Source of the DNA: Cytophagaceae bacterium
GTDB lineage: Bacteria; Bacteroidota; Bacteroidia; Cytophagales; Flexibacteraceae
Direction of reading: 5' to 3'
NCBI GenBank assembly: GCA_947458545.1
Contig: CANGYH010000005.1
Coordinates: 62,001-126,000, forward strand
Length of the DNA: 64,000 nt
A program made the translations under genes and the position numbers. Within the stretch, counting starts at the first letter, position 1; each line of letters opens with the position of its first letter. Shown piece after piece: positions 26,238 through 34,459 of the stretch. The notes below the pieces were generated by a model. The model worked only from the letters and a program-made list of their open reading frames with translations, did not search any database and had not been told where the DNA came from.

Positions 26238-28532
26238 TTGCGTTTGGGGCGGTTTGCGCGCTTTCTAAAGCCGATATGCATTATCGCATTGGCCATGGCG
26301 GGCCTGGTATGGGCCTTGCCCAAGCCGCACTTTGCCGTGCCCTATGCCACCGTTTTGACCGTGGCCGGCACGCCTGCCGCCATTGCCCCCTCTGCCGATG
26401 AGCAGATTCGCTTTGTGCCCAAAGCAGAAGTGCCAACCCGGCTGGCAACCTGCCTGGTAGCTTACGAAGATCAACGCTTTTACAAGCACATCGGCATAGA
26501 CCCAGCCGCCTTGGTGCGGGCGGCCAGGGCCAACCTTAGCGCAGGCCGGGTACGGCAAGGCGGCAGCACCATCACCATGCAGGTGGCCCGGTTGGCAGGC
26601 ACCCCGGGCGGCCGCCACCTGGGCCGCAAGCTGCTAGAGATGGCGCAAGCTCTCTACCTAGAGGCTACCCTCAGCAAGGCCGACATTCTGGCCCTTTGGG
26701 CCGGGCACGCGCCCTTCGGCGGCAACACCGTAGGGCTAGAGGCTGCCGCCTGGCGCTACTTTGGCCAGCCGCCTGCCCAGCTTACCTGGGCCGAGTGCGC
26801 AACCCTGGCCGTGCTGCCCAATGCACCCGGCATGCTACACCCAGGCCGCAGCCGCAGCCGCCTGCTGGCCCGCCGCAACGGCCTGCTGCAAAAACTGGCC
26901 AGGCAAGGCGTGCTGCCAGCTACGGCACTGGCCTCTGCCTTGGCCGAACCACTGCCCGAGGGTATGGGGCAGTTGCCCAATCGGCATCCGCACCTGTTGG
27001 CGGCGGCAGTGGCGGCGCATCCACAAGGGGCAGAGCGTACCCTGACGATCCGGCCCGAGGTGCAGCAGCAGGTAGAGCAGATGCTGATGCAACAAAGGCC
27101 CGGGCTGGAGGCACAAGGGATAACCAACATGGCCTGCCTGGTGGCCGAGGCAGGCACAGGCCGGGTGGTAGCTTACGTCGGCAACCTGGCCCAGGCACCG
27201 GCCGCCTTTGTAGATGCTGCCCAGGCCCCACGCAGCTATGGGTCGCTGCTCAAACCCTGGCTTTTTGCCTATGCGCTGGATGCAGGTCTGTTGGCACCAC
27301 AGGCGTGGGTAGAAGATGTACCCAGGCTCTACGGCAGGTTTGCTCCGCAGAACTATTACAACGAGTACGCTGGCTTTGTAGGGGCCGACAAGGCCCTGGC
27401 CCGCTCGCTCAATCTGCCCTTTGTGGGCTTGTTGCAGGCCTTTGGGCAACGGCGGTTTTTTGCGCAGATGCAGGCAGCAGGGCTGCGCCACCTGGCCCAG
27501 CCGGCAGACCATTACGGGCTGGCTTTTATACTAGGCAGCGCCGAGGCTACGCTGTGGGAGATGACCCGCCTCTATACTTTGAGCAGCCAGCGCATACAGG
27601 GGCTGCCGCTACGTTTTGGGGTATTTGCAGACAGCCTACAGCCACAAGCCGGGGAGGCGCTGCCATCAGCCGGGGCGCTCTTTGCCGCCTGGCAAGCCCT
27701 CCGCGAGGCTACACGCCCCGAGCTGGCACCATATAGCCAACAACTGGCAGCACAACTACCCGTGGCATGGAAAACCGGCACCAGCCAAGGCCTGCGCGAT
27801 GCCTGGGCCGTTGGCTGCACGCCAACCTACACCGTAGCCGTATGGTGCGGCAATGCCAACGGCGCGGGCCGCCCGGGGCTTACGGGCATCAAGGTGGCGG
27901 CACCTGTCATGTTCGACGTATTGGCGCAGCTGCCGCAACCCAAGGGCTTTTTTACCCGGCCCGCGGGCGGCAAAATGGTAGCCCTGTGCCGTACCAGCGG
28001 GTGGCCCGCCGGCCGTAACTGTCCAGAGGCAGATACGGCCTGGGTGCCGGCAGGCTCGCTGGGCGCGGCCCAATGCAGCTTTCATATGCAACGCTGGGTA
28101 GATGGCCAAGGCCAGCGGGTAGAAGCCAATTGCTTTGCCATGGCCGATGCACGGCCTGCCATAGAGTTGGCCCTTCCGCCTTTGCCTGCCTATTACGCCT
28201 ATCGGGCGCAAGCCCTGCCTATGCCCCTGCCGTGGCGGCCAGGCTGCCGGCCTCAGGCAGCGGCCCAGCTCACGCTGCTTACGCCCACCCCTGGCAGCCG
28301 ATACCTGCTGCCTGCGCCCGTTGCCCCGGCGCGGCTACCGCAGTTGGTGCTGGCGGCCACAACGTCGCAACCGCAGCAAACCCTCTTCTGGCACCTCGAC
28401 GGCCGCTGTGTAGGCACCACCACCGGCCAGGGCAGACAGCAACTGGTTGTACGCCTGGCTGCCGGGCCGCACAAACTCGTGCTGGTATCGGCCGACGGGC
28501 AGGCGGCCGAGGCCGCGTTTACGGTGCAGTAA
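26238..28532 (+). CDS. pbpC: Penicillin-binding protein 1C
   Basis: 764 residues. After an N-terminal membrane helix (IIALAMAGLVWAL) comes a glycosyltransferase 51 domain (EDQRFYKHIGIDP with catalytic Glu, QGGSTITMQVARL) and then a transpeptidase domain with SLLK at about 335 (catalytic Ser), SLN and KTGTS at about 511. The last 90 residues form the PBP1C-specific C-terminal domain (FWHLDGRCVGTT). It polymerises and may cross-link peptidoglycan. The start is TTG 26238, forced by an in-frame TAG four codons upstream. The usual neighbour of pbpC, an alpha-2-macroglobulin gene, is not present here. Confidence 0.95.
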   Translation: MRLGRFARFLKPICIIALAMAGLVWALPKPHFAVPYATVLTVAGTPAAIAPSADEQIRFVPKAEVPTRLATCLVAYEDQRFYKHIGIDPAALVRAARANLSAGRVRQGGSTITMQVARLAGTPGGRHLGRKLLEMAQALYLEATLSKADILALWAGHAPFGGNTVGLEAAAWRYFGQPPAQLTWAECATLAVLPNAPGMLHPGRSRSRLLARRNGLLQKLARQGVLPATALASALAEPLPEGMGQLPNRHPHLLAAAVAAHPQGAERTLTIRPEVQQQVEQMLMQQRPGLEAQGITNMACLVAEAGTGRVVAYVGNLAQAPAAFVDAAQAPRSYGSLLKPWLFAYALDAGLLAPQAWVEDVPRLYGRFAPQNYYNEYAGFVGADKALARSLNLPFVGLLQAFGQRRFFAQMQAAGLRHLAQPADHYGLAFILGSAEATLWEMTRLYTLSSQRIQGLPLRFGVFADSLQPQAGEALPSAGALFAAWQALREATRPELAPYSQQLAAQLPVAWKTGTSQGLRDAWAVGCTPTYTVAVWCGNANGAGRPGLTGIKVAAPVMFDVLAQLPQPKGFFTRPAGGKMVALCRTSGWPAGRNCPEADTAWVPAGSLGAAQCSFHMQRWVDGQGQRVEANCFAMADARPAIELALPPLPAYYAYRAQALPMPLPWRPGCRPQAAAQLTLLTPTPGSRYLLPAPVAPARLPQLVLAATTSQPQQTLFWHLDGRCVGTTTGQGRQQLVVRLAAGPHKLVLVSADGQAAEAAFTVQ

Positions 28533-28547
28533 TGGGCCCGCCTATGC

Positions 28548-28841
28548 CTATTTGGTACGCAGGCTTTGCCAACTGCCACCGTTGGTGGCGTCGTAGCCCT
28601 GGCTGCGCAAGATCTGCGCCGCAGAGGCACTGCGCATGCCCGAGGCGCAGCAAGTTATTATCTGCTTGCCTTTAGGCACGCTTGCCAGGTTTTGCCGCAG
28701 CTGCTGCAGCGGAATGTTTATGCTACCGGGCAAATGCCCAGAGGCAAACTCGGCTGGAGACCGGACATCTAACACAAGGGCATTTTCCATATCGATGATG
28801 GTAGGGCTACCTAGGCCAAACAGTTTCTGAAGAAAATTCAT
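28548..28841 (-). CDS. Rhodanese-domain protein
   Basis: 97 residues, one rhodanese domain: LVLDVRSPAEFASGHLPGSI at about 26-45 and the active-site loop CCASGMRSASAA with its catalytic Cys at about 65-70. It would move sulfane sulfur between thiols. It is the last gene of the DUF2892-OsmC-rhodanese operon. ATG 28841 is used; the TTG at 28850 adds three residues. It converges on pbpC with a 15-base gap. Confidence 0.92.
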   Translation of the reverse strand: MNFLQKLFGLGSPTIIDMENALVLDVRSPAEFASGHLPGSINIPLQQLRQNLASVPKGKQIITCCASGMRSASAAQILRSQGYDATNGGSWQSLRTK

Positions 28842-28868
28842 GGTAATCAAACAGGTCTTAAAAAATCA

Positions 28869-29330
28869 TCAGGCCACAGCCTCACGTGGGGTAAAGCCGC
28901 CCTCGTGCACGCGTGTGCCGTTAAAGGTGATGGTGTAAGCCAAGGGCACTACCTGCTTGAGCAAATGGGCTACGCCACAGATTTTGTCTAAGCTGCGCCT
29001 TACGGCTTGGATGAGGCGGGCCTCTGCGGCTGCCGGGCCCTCTGCCGTGTAGCTGAGCGTTATGCCTGCGTAGGTAATCGGGGCAGAGGTGGTAAGCTCC
29101 CCATGCACCTCTATCTGCAGCTGGGTAAGCGGGGTGGGGCTTTGGTTCATGATGCTTGCCACATCCATACCCGTGCAGCCGCTTAGCGCAGCCAACAGCA
29201 GGGGCTTGGGGATGGGGCCTGCATCTTGCCCGCCAACCCGGGCAGGCACGTCCAACAACAGGGTATGGCCCTGCACGTCGGCCTCAAACCGAAGGCCCTC
29301 TTGCCAAGACGTTGTGACGGTATGGCTCAT
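28869..29330 (-). CDS. OsmC family peroxidase/redox protein
   Basis: 153 residues. The OsmC fold is shown by LLLAALSGCTGMDVASIM and DKICGVAHLLKQV, which carry the two conserved cysteines (in SGCTGM and KICGVA) used for peroxide or persulfide chemistry. The start codon overlaps the stop of the upstream DUF2892 gene (ATGA), which shows translational coupling. The linkage with a rhodanese and a Crp/Fnr regulator suggests a role with reactive sulfur species or organic peroxides; that is inference from context. Confidence 0.92.
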   Translation of the reverse strand: MSHTVTTSWQEGLRFEADVQGHTLLLDVPARVGGQDAGPIPKPLLLAALSGCTGMDVASIMNQSPTPLTQLQIEVHGELTTSAPITYAGITLSYTAEGPAAAEARLIQAVRRSLDKICGVAHLLKQVVPLAYTITFNGTRVHEGGFTPREAVA

Positions 29331-29545
29331 GCCCTTCGCTTGGGTTTTACGGGGCAGGTATTGATGCCCAGCACGCTATAAAGCGGACAAATACCCATCA
29401 ACCCCGTAAGGGTTAGCAGGCCTGTGGCTACATACAGAGCAACATCTGCCCAAGCTGGTAGCGTTGTGCCCAGGGCAAGGCCCAGCAAAAGAACCGCAAG
29501 CAACAATCGAATGGTACGGTCTGTCGTTCCCTCGTTTACACGCAT
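29327..29545 (-). CDS. DUF2892 small membrane protein
   Basis: 72 residues with two hydrophobic helices (IRLLLAVLLLGLALGTTL and VALYVATGLLTLTGLMGICP) and the family start MRVNEGTTDRTIRL, ending in YSVLGINTCPVKP. In YgaP of E. coli a related membrane segment is fused to a rhodanese domain; here the two are separate genes in one operon. First gene of the operon; overlaps osmC by four bases. An operator-like palindrome and promoter lie upstream at 29596-29639. Confidence 0.9.
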   Translation of the reverse strand: MRVNEGTTDRTIRLLLAVLLLGLALGTTLPAWADVALYVATGLLTLTGLMGICPLYSVLGINTCPVKPKRRA

Positions 29546-29595
29546 AAAATTGAATGGCGGCAGCTTTAATGCGTCGTGCCAACTGCCAGCCTCGA

Positions 29596-29624
29596 CAAAC
29601 CTACGGGCCCGCTTTGGGGCACAA
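29596..29624 (-). promoter_or_regulatory. Promoter of the DUF2892-OsmC-rhodanese operon
   Basis: On the minus strand TTG (29622-29624), an 18-base spacer, then TAGGTTTG (29596-29603), an exact TAnnTTTG match. The leader to ATG 29545 is about 45-50 bases. Confidence 0.6.
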
Positions 29625-29625
29625 C

Positions 29626-29639
29626 GTAACCTAGGTTAC
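29626..29639. promoter_or_regulatory. Palindromic operator GTAACCTAGGTTAC
   Basis: A 14-bp perfect palindrome with the 5-N4-5 layout of Crp/Fnr family sites. It overlaps the stop codon of the upstream regulator gene and sits one base before the -33 TTG of the downstream operon promoter, which puts its centre at about -40 to -41, the position of class II activation. Confidence 0.65.
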
Positions 29640-30256
29640 AATTCACCCATCCACTTGATCTGGTGCCTGAATAGCAGCACCCGTCCTTGCCGCTCAAGCT
29701 GTTTGAGAATCCGCGACACCACCACGCGCGAGGTACCCAGAGCCCCGGCCACCTGCTCGTGGGTGAGGCTTACGAGGCGGCTGCCTTGCTCGCGGGCCTT
29801 TTGGTGCAAAAAATCCTCCAATCGCTGGGGCAAGCTGCTGAAGGCCAACGCCTCTACGATGCGGATAAGATCCATAAACCGGCCGCTCAGATTCTGATAC
29901 ACAAACTGCCTGAAGCTGGGGTAAGCTTCTAGCCATTGGGCAACATACGCCAGGGGTACCAGCAATACTTCGGTATCGGTTTCGGCAACGGCGCGTATCT
30001 GGCTCGGCTGCTGATAGAGGCAGCACCCCAGCGTCAGGGCGCAGGTTTCCTCTGGCAAGAGAGCATAGAGGTATAGTTCGGTATCATCTCGCCCATCTAC
30101 GCTATACACCCCTACCCTGCCTGCCGTAATAATGGGTAGCATGGTTATAGGTTGTCCATAATCCATCAGGATCTCTCCCTCTGCTACAGAGCAAGGTTTG
30201 GCAACGCGCTGGATATCCTGTAAAAGTGCTGGCTCTAGTTTTTGTGCGAGCATCAT
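29636..30256 (-). CDS. Crp/Fnr family transcription regulator
   Basis: 206 residues. An N-terminal cyclic-nucleotide-binding-type beta roll (about 10-120: EGEILMDYGQPITMLPIITA, YLYALLPEETCALTLGCCLY) and a C-terminal helix-turn-helix (SLTHEQVAGALGTSRVVVSR at about 162-181). The signature for cAMP binding (RxS in the phosphate cassette) is not seen; the ETCALTLGCCLY segment resembles small-molecule or redox-sensing members and its cysteines could sense oxidants. It probably controls the operon just downstream. ATG 30256 and 30253 are both possible. No autoregulatory palindrome was found at its own start. Confidence 0.9.
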   Translation of the reverse strand: MMLAQKLEPALLQDIQRVAKPCSVAEGEILMDYGQPITMLPIITAGRVGVYSVDGRDDTELYLYALLPEETCALTLGCCLYQQPSQIRAVAETDTEVLLVPLAYVAQWLEAYPSFRQFVYQNLSGRFMDLIRIVEALAFSSLPQRLEDFLHQKAREQGSRLVSLTHEQVAGALGTSRVVVSRILKQLERQGRVLLFRHQIKWMGEL

Positions 30257-30277
30257 TTAGATATAAAAGCTAAGTGG

Positions 30278-30952
30278 TTATCTGTCTTGGCCCATGGCAT
30301 ACAACCAGGCATGTATGGCCTCTGCCTGGGGCAGCACGGGCTGGGCGTCATCGTTGTAGAGCCAGAGGTGGCTGCGGGCCTGCAACTCAGCCTCGGGCAT
30401 TTGCAGGCCGATGATGCGCTCTACCTGGGCTTGGCTGCGGTGCGGGTCTCGCGCCAGGGTTCGGGCTATGCGCACGGGCTCTGGCGCCAGCACCGCCAGC
30501 ACAAAGTGGACGCGCCGGTAAGTACCCGCCTCAAACAGCAAGGCCGCCTCTTTAACGGTGTAAGGCACCCCAGGCCGGGGCTGGCTGGCCCATCGCTCGT
30601 AGTCGGCCTCTACGGCGGGGTGCACCAAGGCATTGAGGCGCTGCGTGCGGGCTGGGTCGGCAAAGGCGGCCTGGGCCAGAAAGGCTCTGTCTAGCTGGCC
30701 CGTGGGCAGGTAGGCCTCGGGCCCAAACAGGGCCAGGATACCGGCCACCAGCTCGGGCTCTTGCTCCATGAGATACCGGGCCCGCTGGTCTGCAGAGTAA
30801 AACGGAGCCCCCATCGTCGCCAGCATCCGCCCCACCAGCGATTTGCCACTGCCAATGCCGCCCGTAATGCCAAGCCGGAGCGGGCCGGGCGTGGCTGTGC
30901 CCAGGGGCAGGCCGGTAGCAGGGGCGGCCGGGTTCAGAAAGGGTGTAGCCAT
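30278..30952 (-). CDS. coaE: Dephospho-CoA kinase
   Basis: 224 residues. CoaE phosphorylates dephospho-CoA in the last step of CoA synthesis. The P-loop GITGGIGSGKSLVGRML is at about residues 30-46, followed by YSADQRARYLME (CoA-binding Asp) and the lid region ARDPHRSQAQVERIIGLQM. ATG 30952 is preferred over the longer frame to 31030, which would overlap the divergent gldF start. Residues 1-25 before the P-loop are a Pro/Ala/Gly-rich extension that is longer than in most CoaE. Confidence 0.94.
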   Translation of the reverse strand: MATPFLNPAAPATGLPLGTATPGPLRLGITGGIGSGKSLVGRMLATMGAPFYSADQRARYLMEQEPELVAGILALFGPEAYLPTGQLDRAFLAQAAFADPARTQRLNALVHPAVEADYERWASQPRPGVPYTVKEAALLFEAGTYRRVHFVLAVLAPEPVRIARTLARDPHRSQAQVERIIGLQMPEAELQARSHLWLYNDDAQPVLPQAEAIHAWLYAMGQDR

Positions 30953-30980
30953 TGCGGCCCGTAATTTCGCACTTGTACCT

Positions 30981-31703
30981 ATGCTTGCCTTGTTCCGCAA
31001 AGAAATCCGCTCTTTCCTCGACTCAGCCATTGCCTACATGGCCATCGGGGTGTTTTTAACGGCTATGGGGCTGTTTACCTGGGTTTTCCCAGAGAGCTCA
31101 GTGGTAGAATACGGCTATGCCGACATGGGGGCCGTCTTTAATTCGGCTCCGTTTGCGCTGCTGATCTTGGTACCGGCCATCACCATGCGCAGCATTGCCG
31201 AGGAGCGCAAAACCGGCACGCTGGAGCTACTCCTGACCCGGCCGCTCTCGTTGCAGGCGGTAGTAGGTGGCAAATTTCTGGCGGCTTGGGCGCTGGTGGC
31301 GCTGGCGCTGCTGCCCACGCTGGTGTACTATGCCAGCCTCTATGCGCTGGGCCTACCTAAGGGAAACATAGACTCGGCCGGGGTAGCCGGTAGCTATGTG
31401 GGCCTGCTGCTGTTGGGCGGGGTGTATTGCAGCATCGGCCTGCTGGCCTCTGCCTGGGCCGAGAGCCAGGTGACGGCTTTTATCGCCGCGGCCTTCCTGT
31501 GCTTTGTGCTCTACTCGGGCCTGGGCTCGCTGGCCCAGCTAAACGTCTGGGCAGAGGGTGCACAGTACCTGCAAAAGCTCTCGCTCAACTACCACTACCA
31601 AGCCCTGAGCCGCGGCCTGATAGACAGCCGCAACGTGCTCTATCTGGCGAGCGTAATCGTGGCCTGCCTCTACGGCACCAGCCTGGCGCTTGAGCGGCGG
31701 TAG
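30981..31703 (+). CDS. gldF: Gliding motility ABC transporter permease GldF
   Basis: 240 residues with six membrane helices. MLALFRKEIRSFLDSAIAYM and SSVVEYGYADMGAVFNSAPF are characteristic of GldF, and MRSIAEERKTGTLELLLTRP is the coupling-helix region of ABC-2 type permeases. With GldG and the ATPase GldA it forms an ABC transporter linked to gliding in some Bacteroidota. Here gldG does not follow; the next gene is the convergent serA fusion. ATG 30981 is chosen; upstream sequence is shadow of coaE. A TAATTTCG element at 30962-30969 could be its -7. Confidence 0.92.
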   Translation: MLALFRKEIRSFLDSAIAYMAIGVFLTAMGLFTWVFPESSVVEYGYADMGAVFNSAPFALLILVPAITMRSIAEERKTGTLELLLTRPLSLQAVVGGKFLAAWALVALALLPTLVYYASLYALGLPKGNIDSAGVAGSYVGLLLLGGVYCSIGLLASAWAESQVTAFIAAAFLCFVLYSGLGSLAQLNVWAEGAQYLQKLSLNYHYQALSRGLIDSRNVLYLASVIVACLYGTSLALERR

Positions 31704-31712
31704 GCCCCAACC

Positions 31713-33620
31713 CTAGTACAACACCCGAAACTTGATCGTGCCCGGCAGCGACTTAAGGGCCTGGAAGACCGTGCTGTCGTAGGCCGTCTCCACGTCTGTA
31801 ATGACGTAGCCGATGGTCTCGTTCGTTTTCAGGTACTGGCCGAGGATGTTGATGCCGTGGGCCGCCAACTCTGAGTTGATTTTCGCCAGCACGCCCGGCA
31901 CGTTCTCGTGGATGTGCATGAGGCGGTGGGCGTTGGTCAGGTGCGGCAGTTGCAGGTTGGGGAAGTTGACCGAGGCAAACGTGCCCCCGGTGTTTACATA
32001 GTCTATCAACTTGCCGGGCACGTAGCGCCCGATGCTCTCTTGCGCCTCCTGGGTAGAGCCGCCGATGTGCGGCGTAAGGATGACGTTGTCCATACCCCGC
32101 AGTTCACTCTCGAAGGGCTCGGCGTTGTGGGCAGGTTCGTAGGGGTACACATCGAGCCCGGCACCGGCCAGGTGGCCGCTGCGCAGGGCATGGGCCAAGG
32201 CCGCCATGTCGACTACGTGGCCCCGGGCCAGGTTCAAGAAGACGGCGCCGGGTTTCATCATCGCCAACTCTTCTGCCCCGATCAGGTTGTGGTTCTCGCG
32301 GCGGCCATCTACATGCAGGCTCACCACGTCGGCCTCGCGCAGCAGTTGCTCCAGGCTGTCAGCGCGGCGGGCGTTGCCCAGGGCCAGCTTGTCTACGATG
32401 TCGTAGAAGAGCACCCGCATCCCCAGCGCCTCTGCCAGCACAGAGAGTTGGGTGCCGATGTTGCCGTAGCCCACCAGGCCAAGCGTCTTGCCGCGCACCT
32501 CTACGGCCCCGCCGGCCGACTTGTCCCAGATGCCGCGGTGCATCTTGGCGCTCTTCTCGGGCACGCGGCGCAGCAGGCTGATCATCTCGCCAATGGCCAG
32601 CTCTACCACCGAGCGCGTGTTGGAGAACGGCGCATTGAAGACGGCAATGCCCCGGCGCTGGCAGGTCTTCAGGTCTATCTGGTTGGTGCCGATGCAAAAC
32701 GCCCCGATGGCCAGTAGCTTCTGGGCGCGCTCCAGCACGCGGGCCGTCACCTGCGTCTTGCTCCGGATGCAGAGCAGCGATACCCCGGCGATTTTCTCCA
32801 GCAGCTCCTCCTCTTCCAGGCCGCCGGGCACCACCTCCAGCGTGTAGCCCTCTGCCTCAAACAAAGCCTGCGCCGCCGGGTGGATGCCCTCCAGCATCAG
32901 CACATGGATGCGGCTCTTGGGGTAGCTGGTGGTGCGGGGCATCCGGTTCAGGTATAGAAACTCGTCCAGCGTGGCCACCACGGCATCGGCGCGGCGGGTT
33001 ACCTTCTCTCGGCGCACGTTCTCCACAAAGGCATAGAACTTCTCTGCCAGGCCCGCTTGCCTGATCTCATAGTCGGTGTAGCCATCGCCCACCACCAGCA
33101 CCGGGCCGGACAAGGCCAGGTTGCGCATCAAGGTTACCTTGCCACCATCCTGCGCCAACGGATTGGCCCCGTCTGCCCCCACAATACGGCCCGCCTCGTC
33201 GTAGGCAAACGTATTGGCATAGACGTGGGTGGGCTCGATGCCATAGGCGGCCACCACGGGCTCAATAAACTCCCGAAAGCCGGAGCTTACGATGAGCACG
33301 CGGCCCTTCCACTCGGCAAAGAACCGGGCATTGCGCTGTACTGAGCGGCTGACTTTGGTTTGCAGGGTGGCCACCAGCTCGGGCAGGTGGTTTCGATGGG
33401 CATCCAGCAGGGCGATGCGCTCTTGCAGGGCCTGGGCAAAGGGCAGCGAGCCGCTCATGGCCCCTTCCGTCAGCTCTACGATGCGGCGACGGCGCTGGGC
33501 GGCATCAGGGTGCTGGCGGAGGCTGATTTCGGCCAGTTCTTCCAGCCCTTCTACCTGGGTAAAGGTCGAGTCAAAGTCCATGACGACGTACGGACGGTCG
33601 TCGGGCAAGCTATTCTGCAT
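31713..33620 (-). CDS. serA: Phosphoserine phosphatase / phosphoglycerate dehydrogenase fusion
   Basis: 635 residues with two serine-synthesis enzymes in one chain. Residues 1-225 are a HAD-IB phosphatase (VVMDFDSTFTQVEG with the nucleophile Asp15, then LIVSSGFREF and VVGDGYTDYEI). Residues about 235-550 are D-3-phosphoglycerate dehydrogenase (LGLVGYGNIGTQL NAD site, NLARGHVVDMAAL, and the catalytic LTPHIGGSTQEAQ). An ACT domain (IHENVPGVLAKINSELAAHG) closes the protein. Thus the first and last steps of serine synthesis are fused, skipping the aminotransferase between them. Related fusions are known in Bacteroidota. ATG 33620 gives the normal start. Confidence 0.94.
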   Translation of the reverse strand: MQNSLPDDRPYVVMDFDSTFTQVEGLEELAEISLRQHPDAAQRRRRIVELTEGAMSGSLPFAQALQERIALLDAHRNHLPELVATLQTKVSRSVQRNARFFAEWKGRVLIVSSGFREFIEPVVAAYGIEPTHVYANTFAYDEAGRIVGADGANPLAQDGGKVTLMRNLALSGPVLVVGDGYTDYEIRQAGLAEKFYAFVENVRREKVTRRADAVVATLDEFLYLNRMPRTTSYPKSRIHVLMLEGIHPAAQALFEAEGYTLEVVPGGLEEEELLEKIAGVSLLCIRSKTQVTARVLERAQKLLAIGAFCIGTNQIDLKTCQRRGIAVFNAPFSNTRSVVELAIGEMISLLRRVPEKSAKMHRGIWDKSAGGAVEVRGKTLGLVGYGNIGTQLSVLAEALGMRVLFYDIVDKLALGNARRADSLEQLLREADVVSLHVDGRRENHNLIGAEELAMMKPGAVFLNLARGHVVDMAALAHALRSGHLAGAGLDVYPYEPAHNAEPFESELRGMDNVILTPHIGGSTQEAQESIGRYVPGKLIDYVNTGGTFASVNFPNLQLPHLTNAHRLMHIHENVPGVLAKINSELAAHGINILGQYLKTNETIGYVITDVETAYDSTVFQALKSLPGTIKFRVLY

Positions 33621-33681
33621 AAGAGGAGAGGGTATGCAGCCGTAAAGATGGGGAATGCAGCCGGAGGCCTTGCTTTCCACC

Positions 33682-34326
33682 CTAACTCCACGCCAACCAG
33701 GCCCCGGGCAACTGGGCAAAGGCCACCGGCAGCAGGGGCTCGCCGCCGGGGTAGGTGTTTTCTACCAGGGCGGTGCCTTGGTCGGTGTCCAAGGCCAGCA
33801 CGGCCAGGTGGCCGCGCAGGGTGGGGCCCTTGAGGCCCAGGCGCTTGTAGGCCGCCTCTTTGATGCTCCAGAACAGGGTGGCGGCTTCGGGGCCGGGGCG
33901 GTAGGCGCTTAGCTCTTGGCTGCTTAAGAACTTGGGGGCCAGCGTTGCCGCCTTGGGCTTTATCTGCTCCAGATCTACCCCGCAAGGCGCACCCGGGTTG
34001 ATGAGCGCCGCCGCATACAACCCCGAATGCGACAGCGATACCGAAGCCGTACTGCCCTCGAGCCAGGGCCGCCCGCCCGGCGTGCGGCCGATACCCCGGT
34101 AGGCCAGGCCCGCCGCTGCGGCTACCTGCCGGGCGGCCCAGCGGGCTACGGCACTGCGCAAGGCATTGGCCGGGTGGGCAATAGAGGCAATGTAGGCCCG
34201 GTCCGTCTCGGGCAGGGCGGCTACCCATTGGCTGGGGTCTCCGGGCGTTTGCAGGTCGCAGAGGCCAAGTATGCCGCCATTACCGGCCTCAAACAATTGG
34301 AGCCCGCCTGGGCCTTGGGTTGCCAT
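33682..34326 (-). CDS. 4'-phosphopantetheinyl transferase superfamily protein
   Basis: 214 residues. Sfp-type motifs are present: the magnesium site GVDLEQIKPK at about 120-129 and WSIKEAAYKRLGLKG at about 157-171, with SVSLSHSGLYAAALI before them. It would transfer phosphopantetheine from CoA to acyl or peptidyl carrier proteins. It may serve fatty acid synthesis in place of AcpS or a secondary-metabolite system; nothing nearby tells which. ATG 34326 fits the family; the longer frame to 34380 is not supported. Confidence 0.9.
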   Translation of the reverse strand: MATQGPGGLQLFEAGNGGILGLCDLQTPGDPSQWVAALPETDRAYIASIAHPANALRSAVARWAARQVAAAAGLAYRGIGRTPGGRPWLEGSTASVSLSHSGLYAAALINPGAPCGVDLEQIKPKAATLAPKFLSSQELSAYRPGPEAATLFWSIKEAAYKRLGLKGPTLRGHLAVLALDTDQGTALVENTYPGGEPLLPVAFAQLPGAWLAWS

Positions 34327-34369
34327 GTATGCAAGAAACGTTGGTGTATATGCGATTGTTAGGCCACCT

Positions 34370-34440
34370 GCCAAAAGCAAGAATGCCCTGCCTATTGCTC
34401 CGCATACCAGGCGGTGGCAAAGGGCAGGGCTGTGTTAGGC
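34370..34440 (-). terminator. Possible weak terminator of the lipoprotein gene
   Basis: GCCCTGCC (34385-34392) can pair with GGCAGGGC (34433-34440) across a 40-base loop; on the minus strand TTCTTGCTTTT follows. The long loop makes this uncertain. Confidence 0.3.
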
Positions 34441-34459
34441 TTTGGCAGCCGCTGGGGGC

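Noticed and set aside
26696-27736. 346-codon second frame inside pbpC
   Set aside because: It is a GC-driven overlap frame, rich in Arg, Ala and Gly, without any domain pattern.
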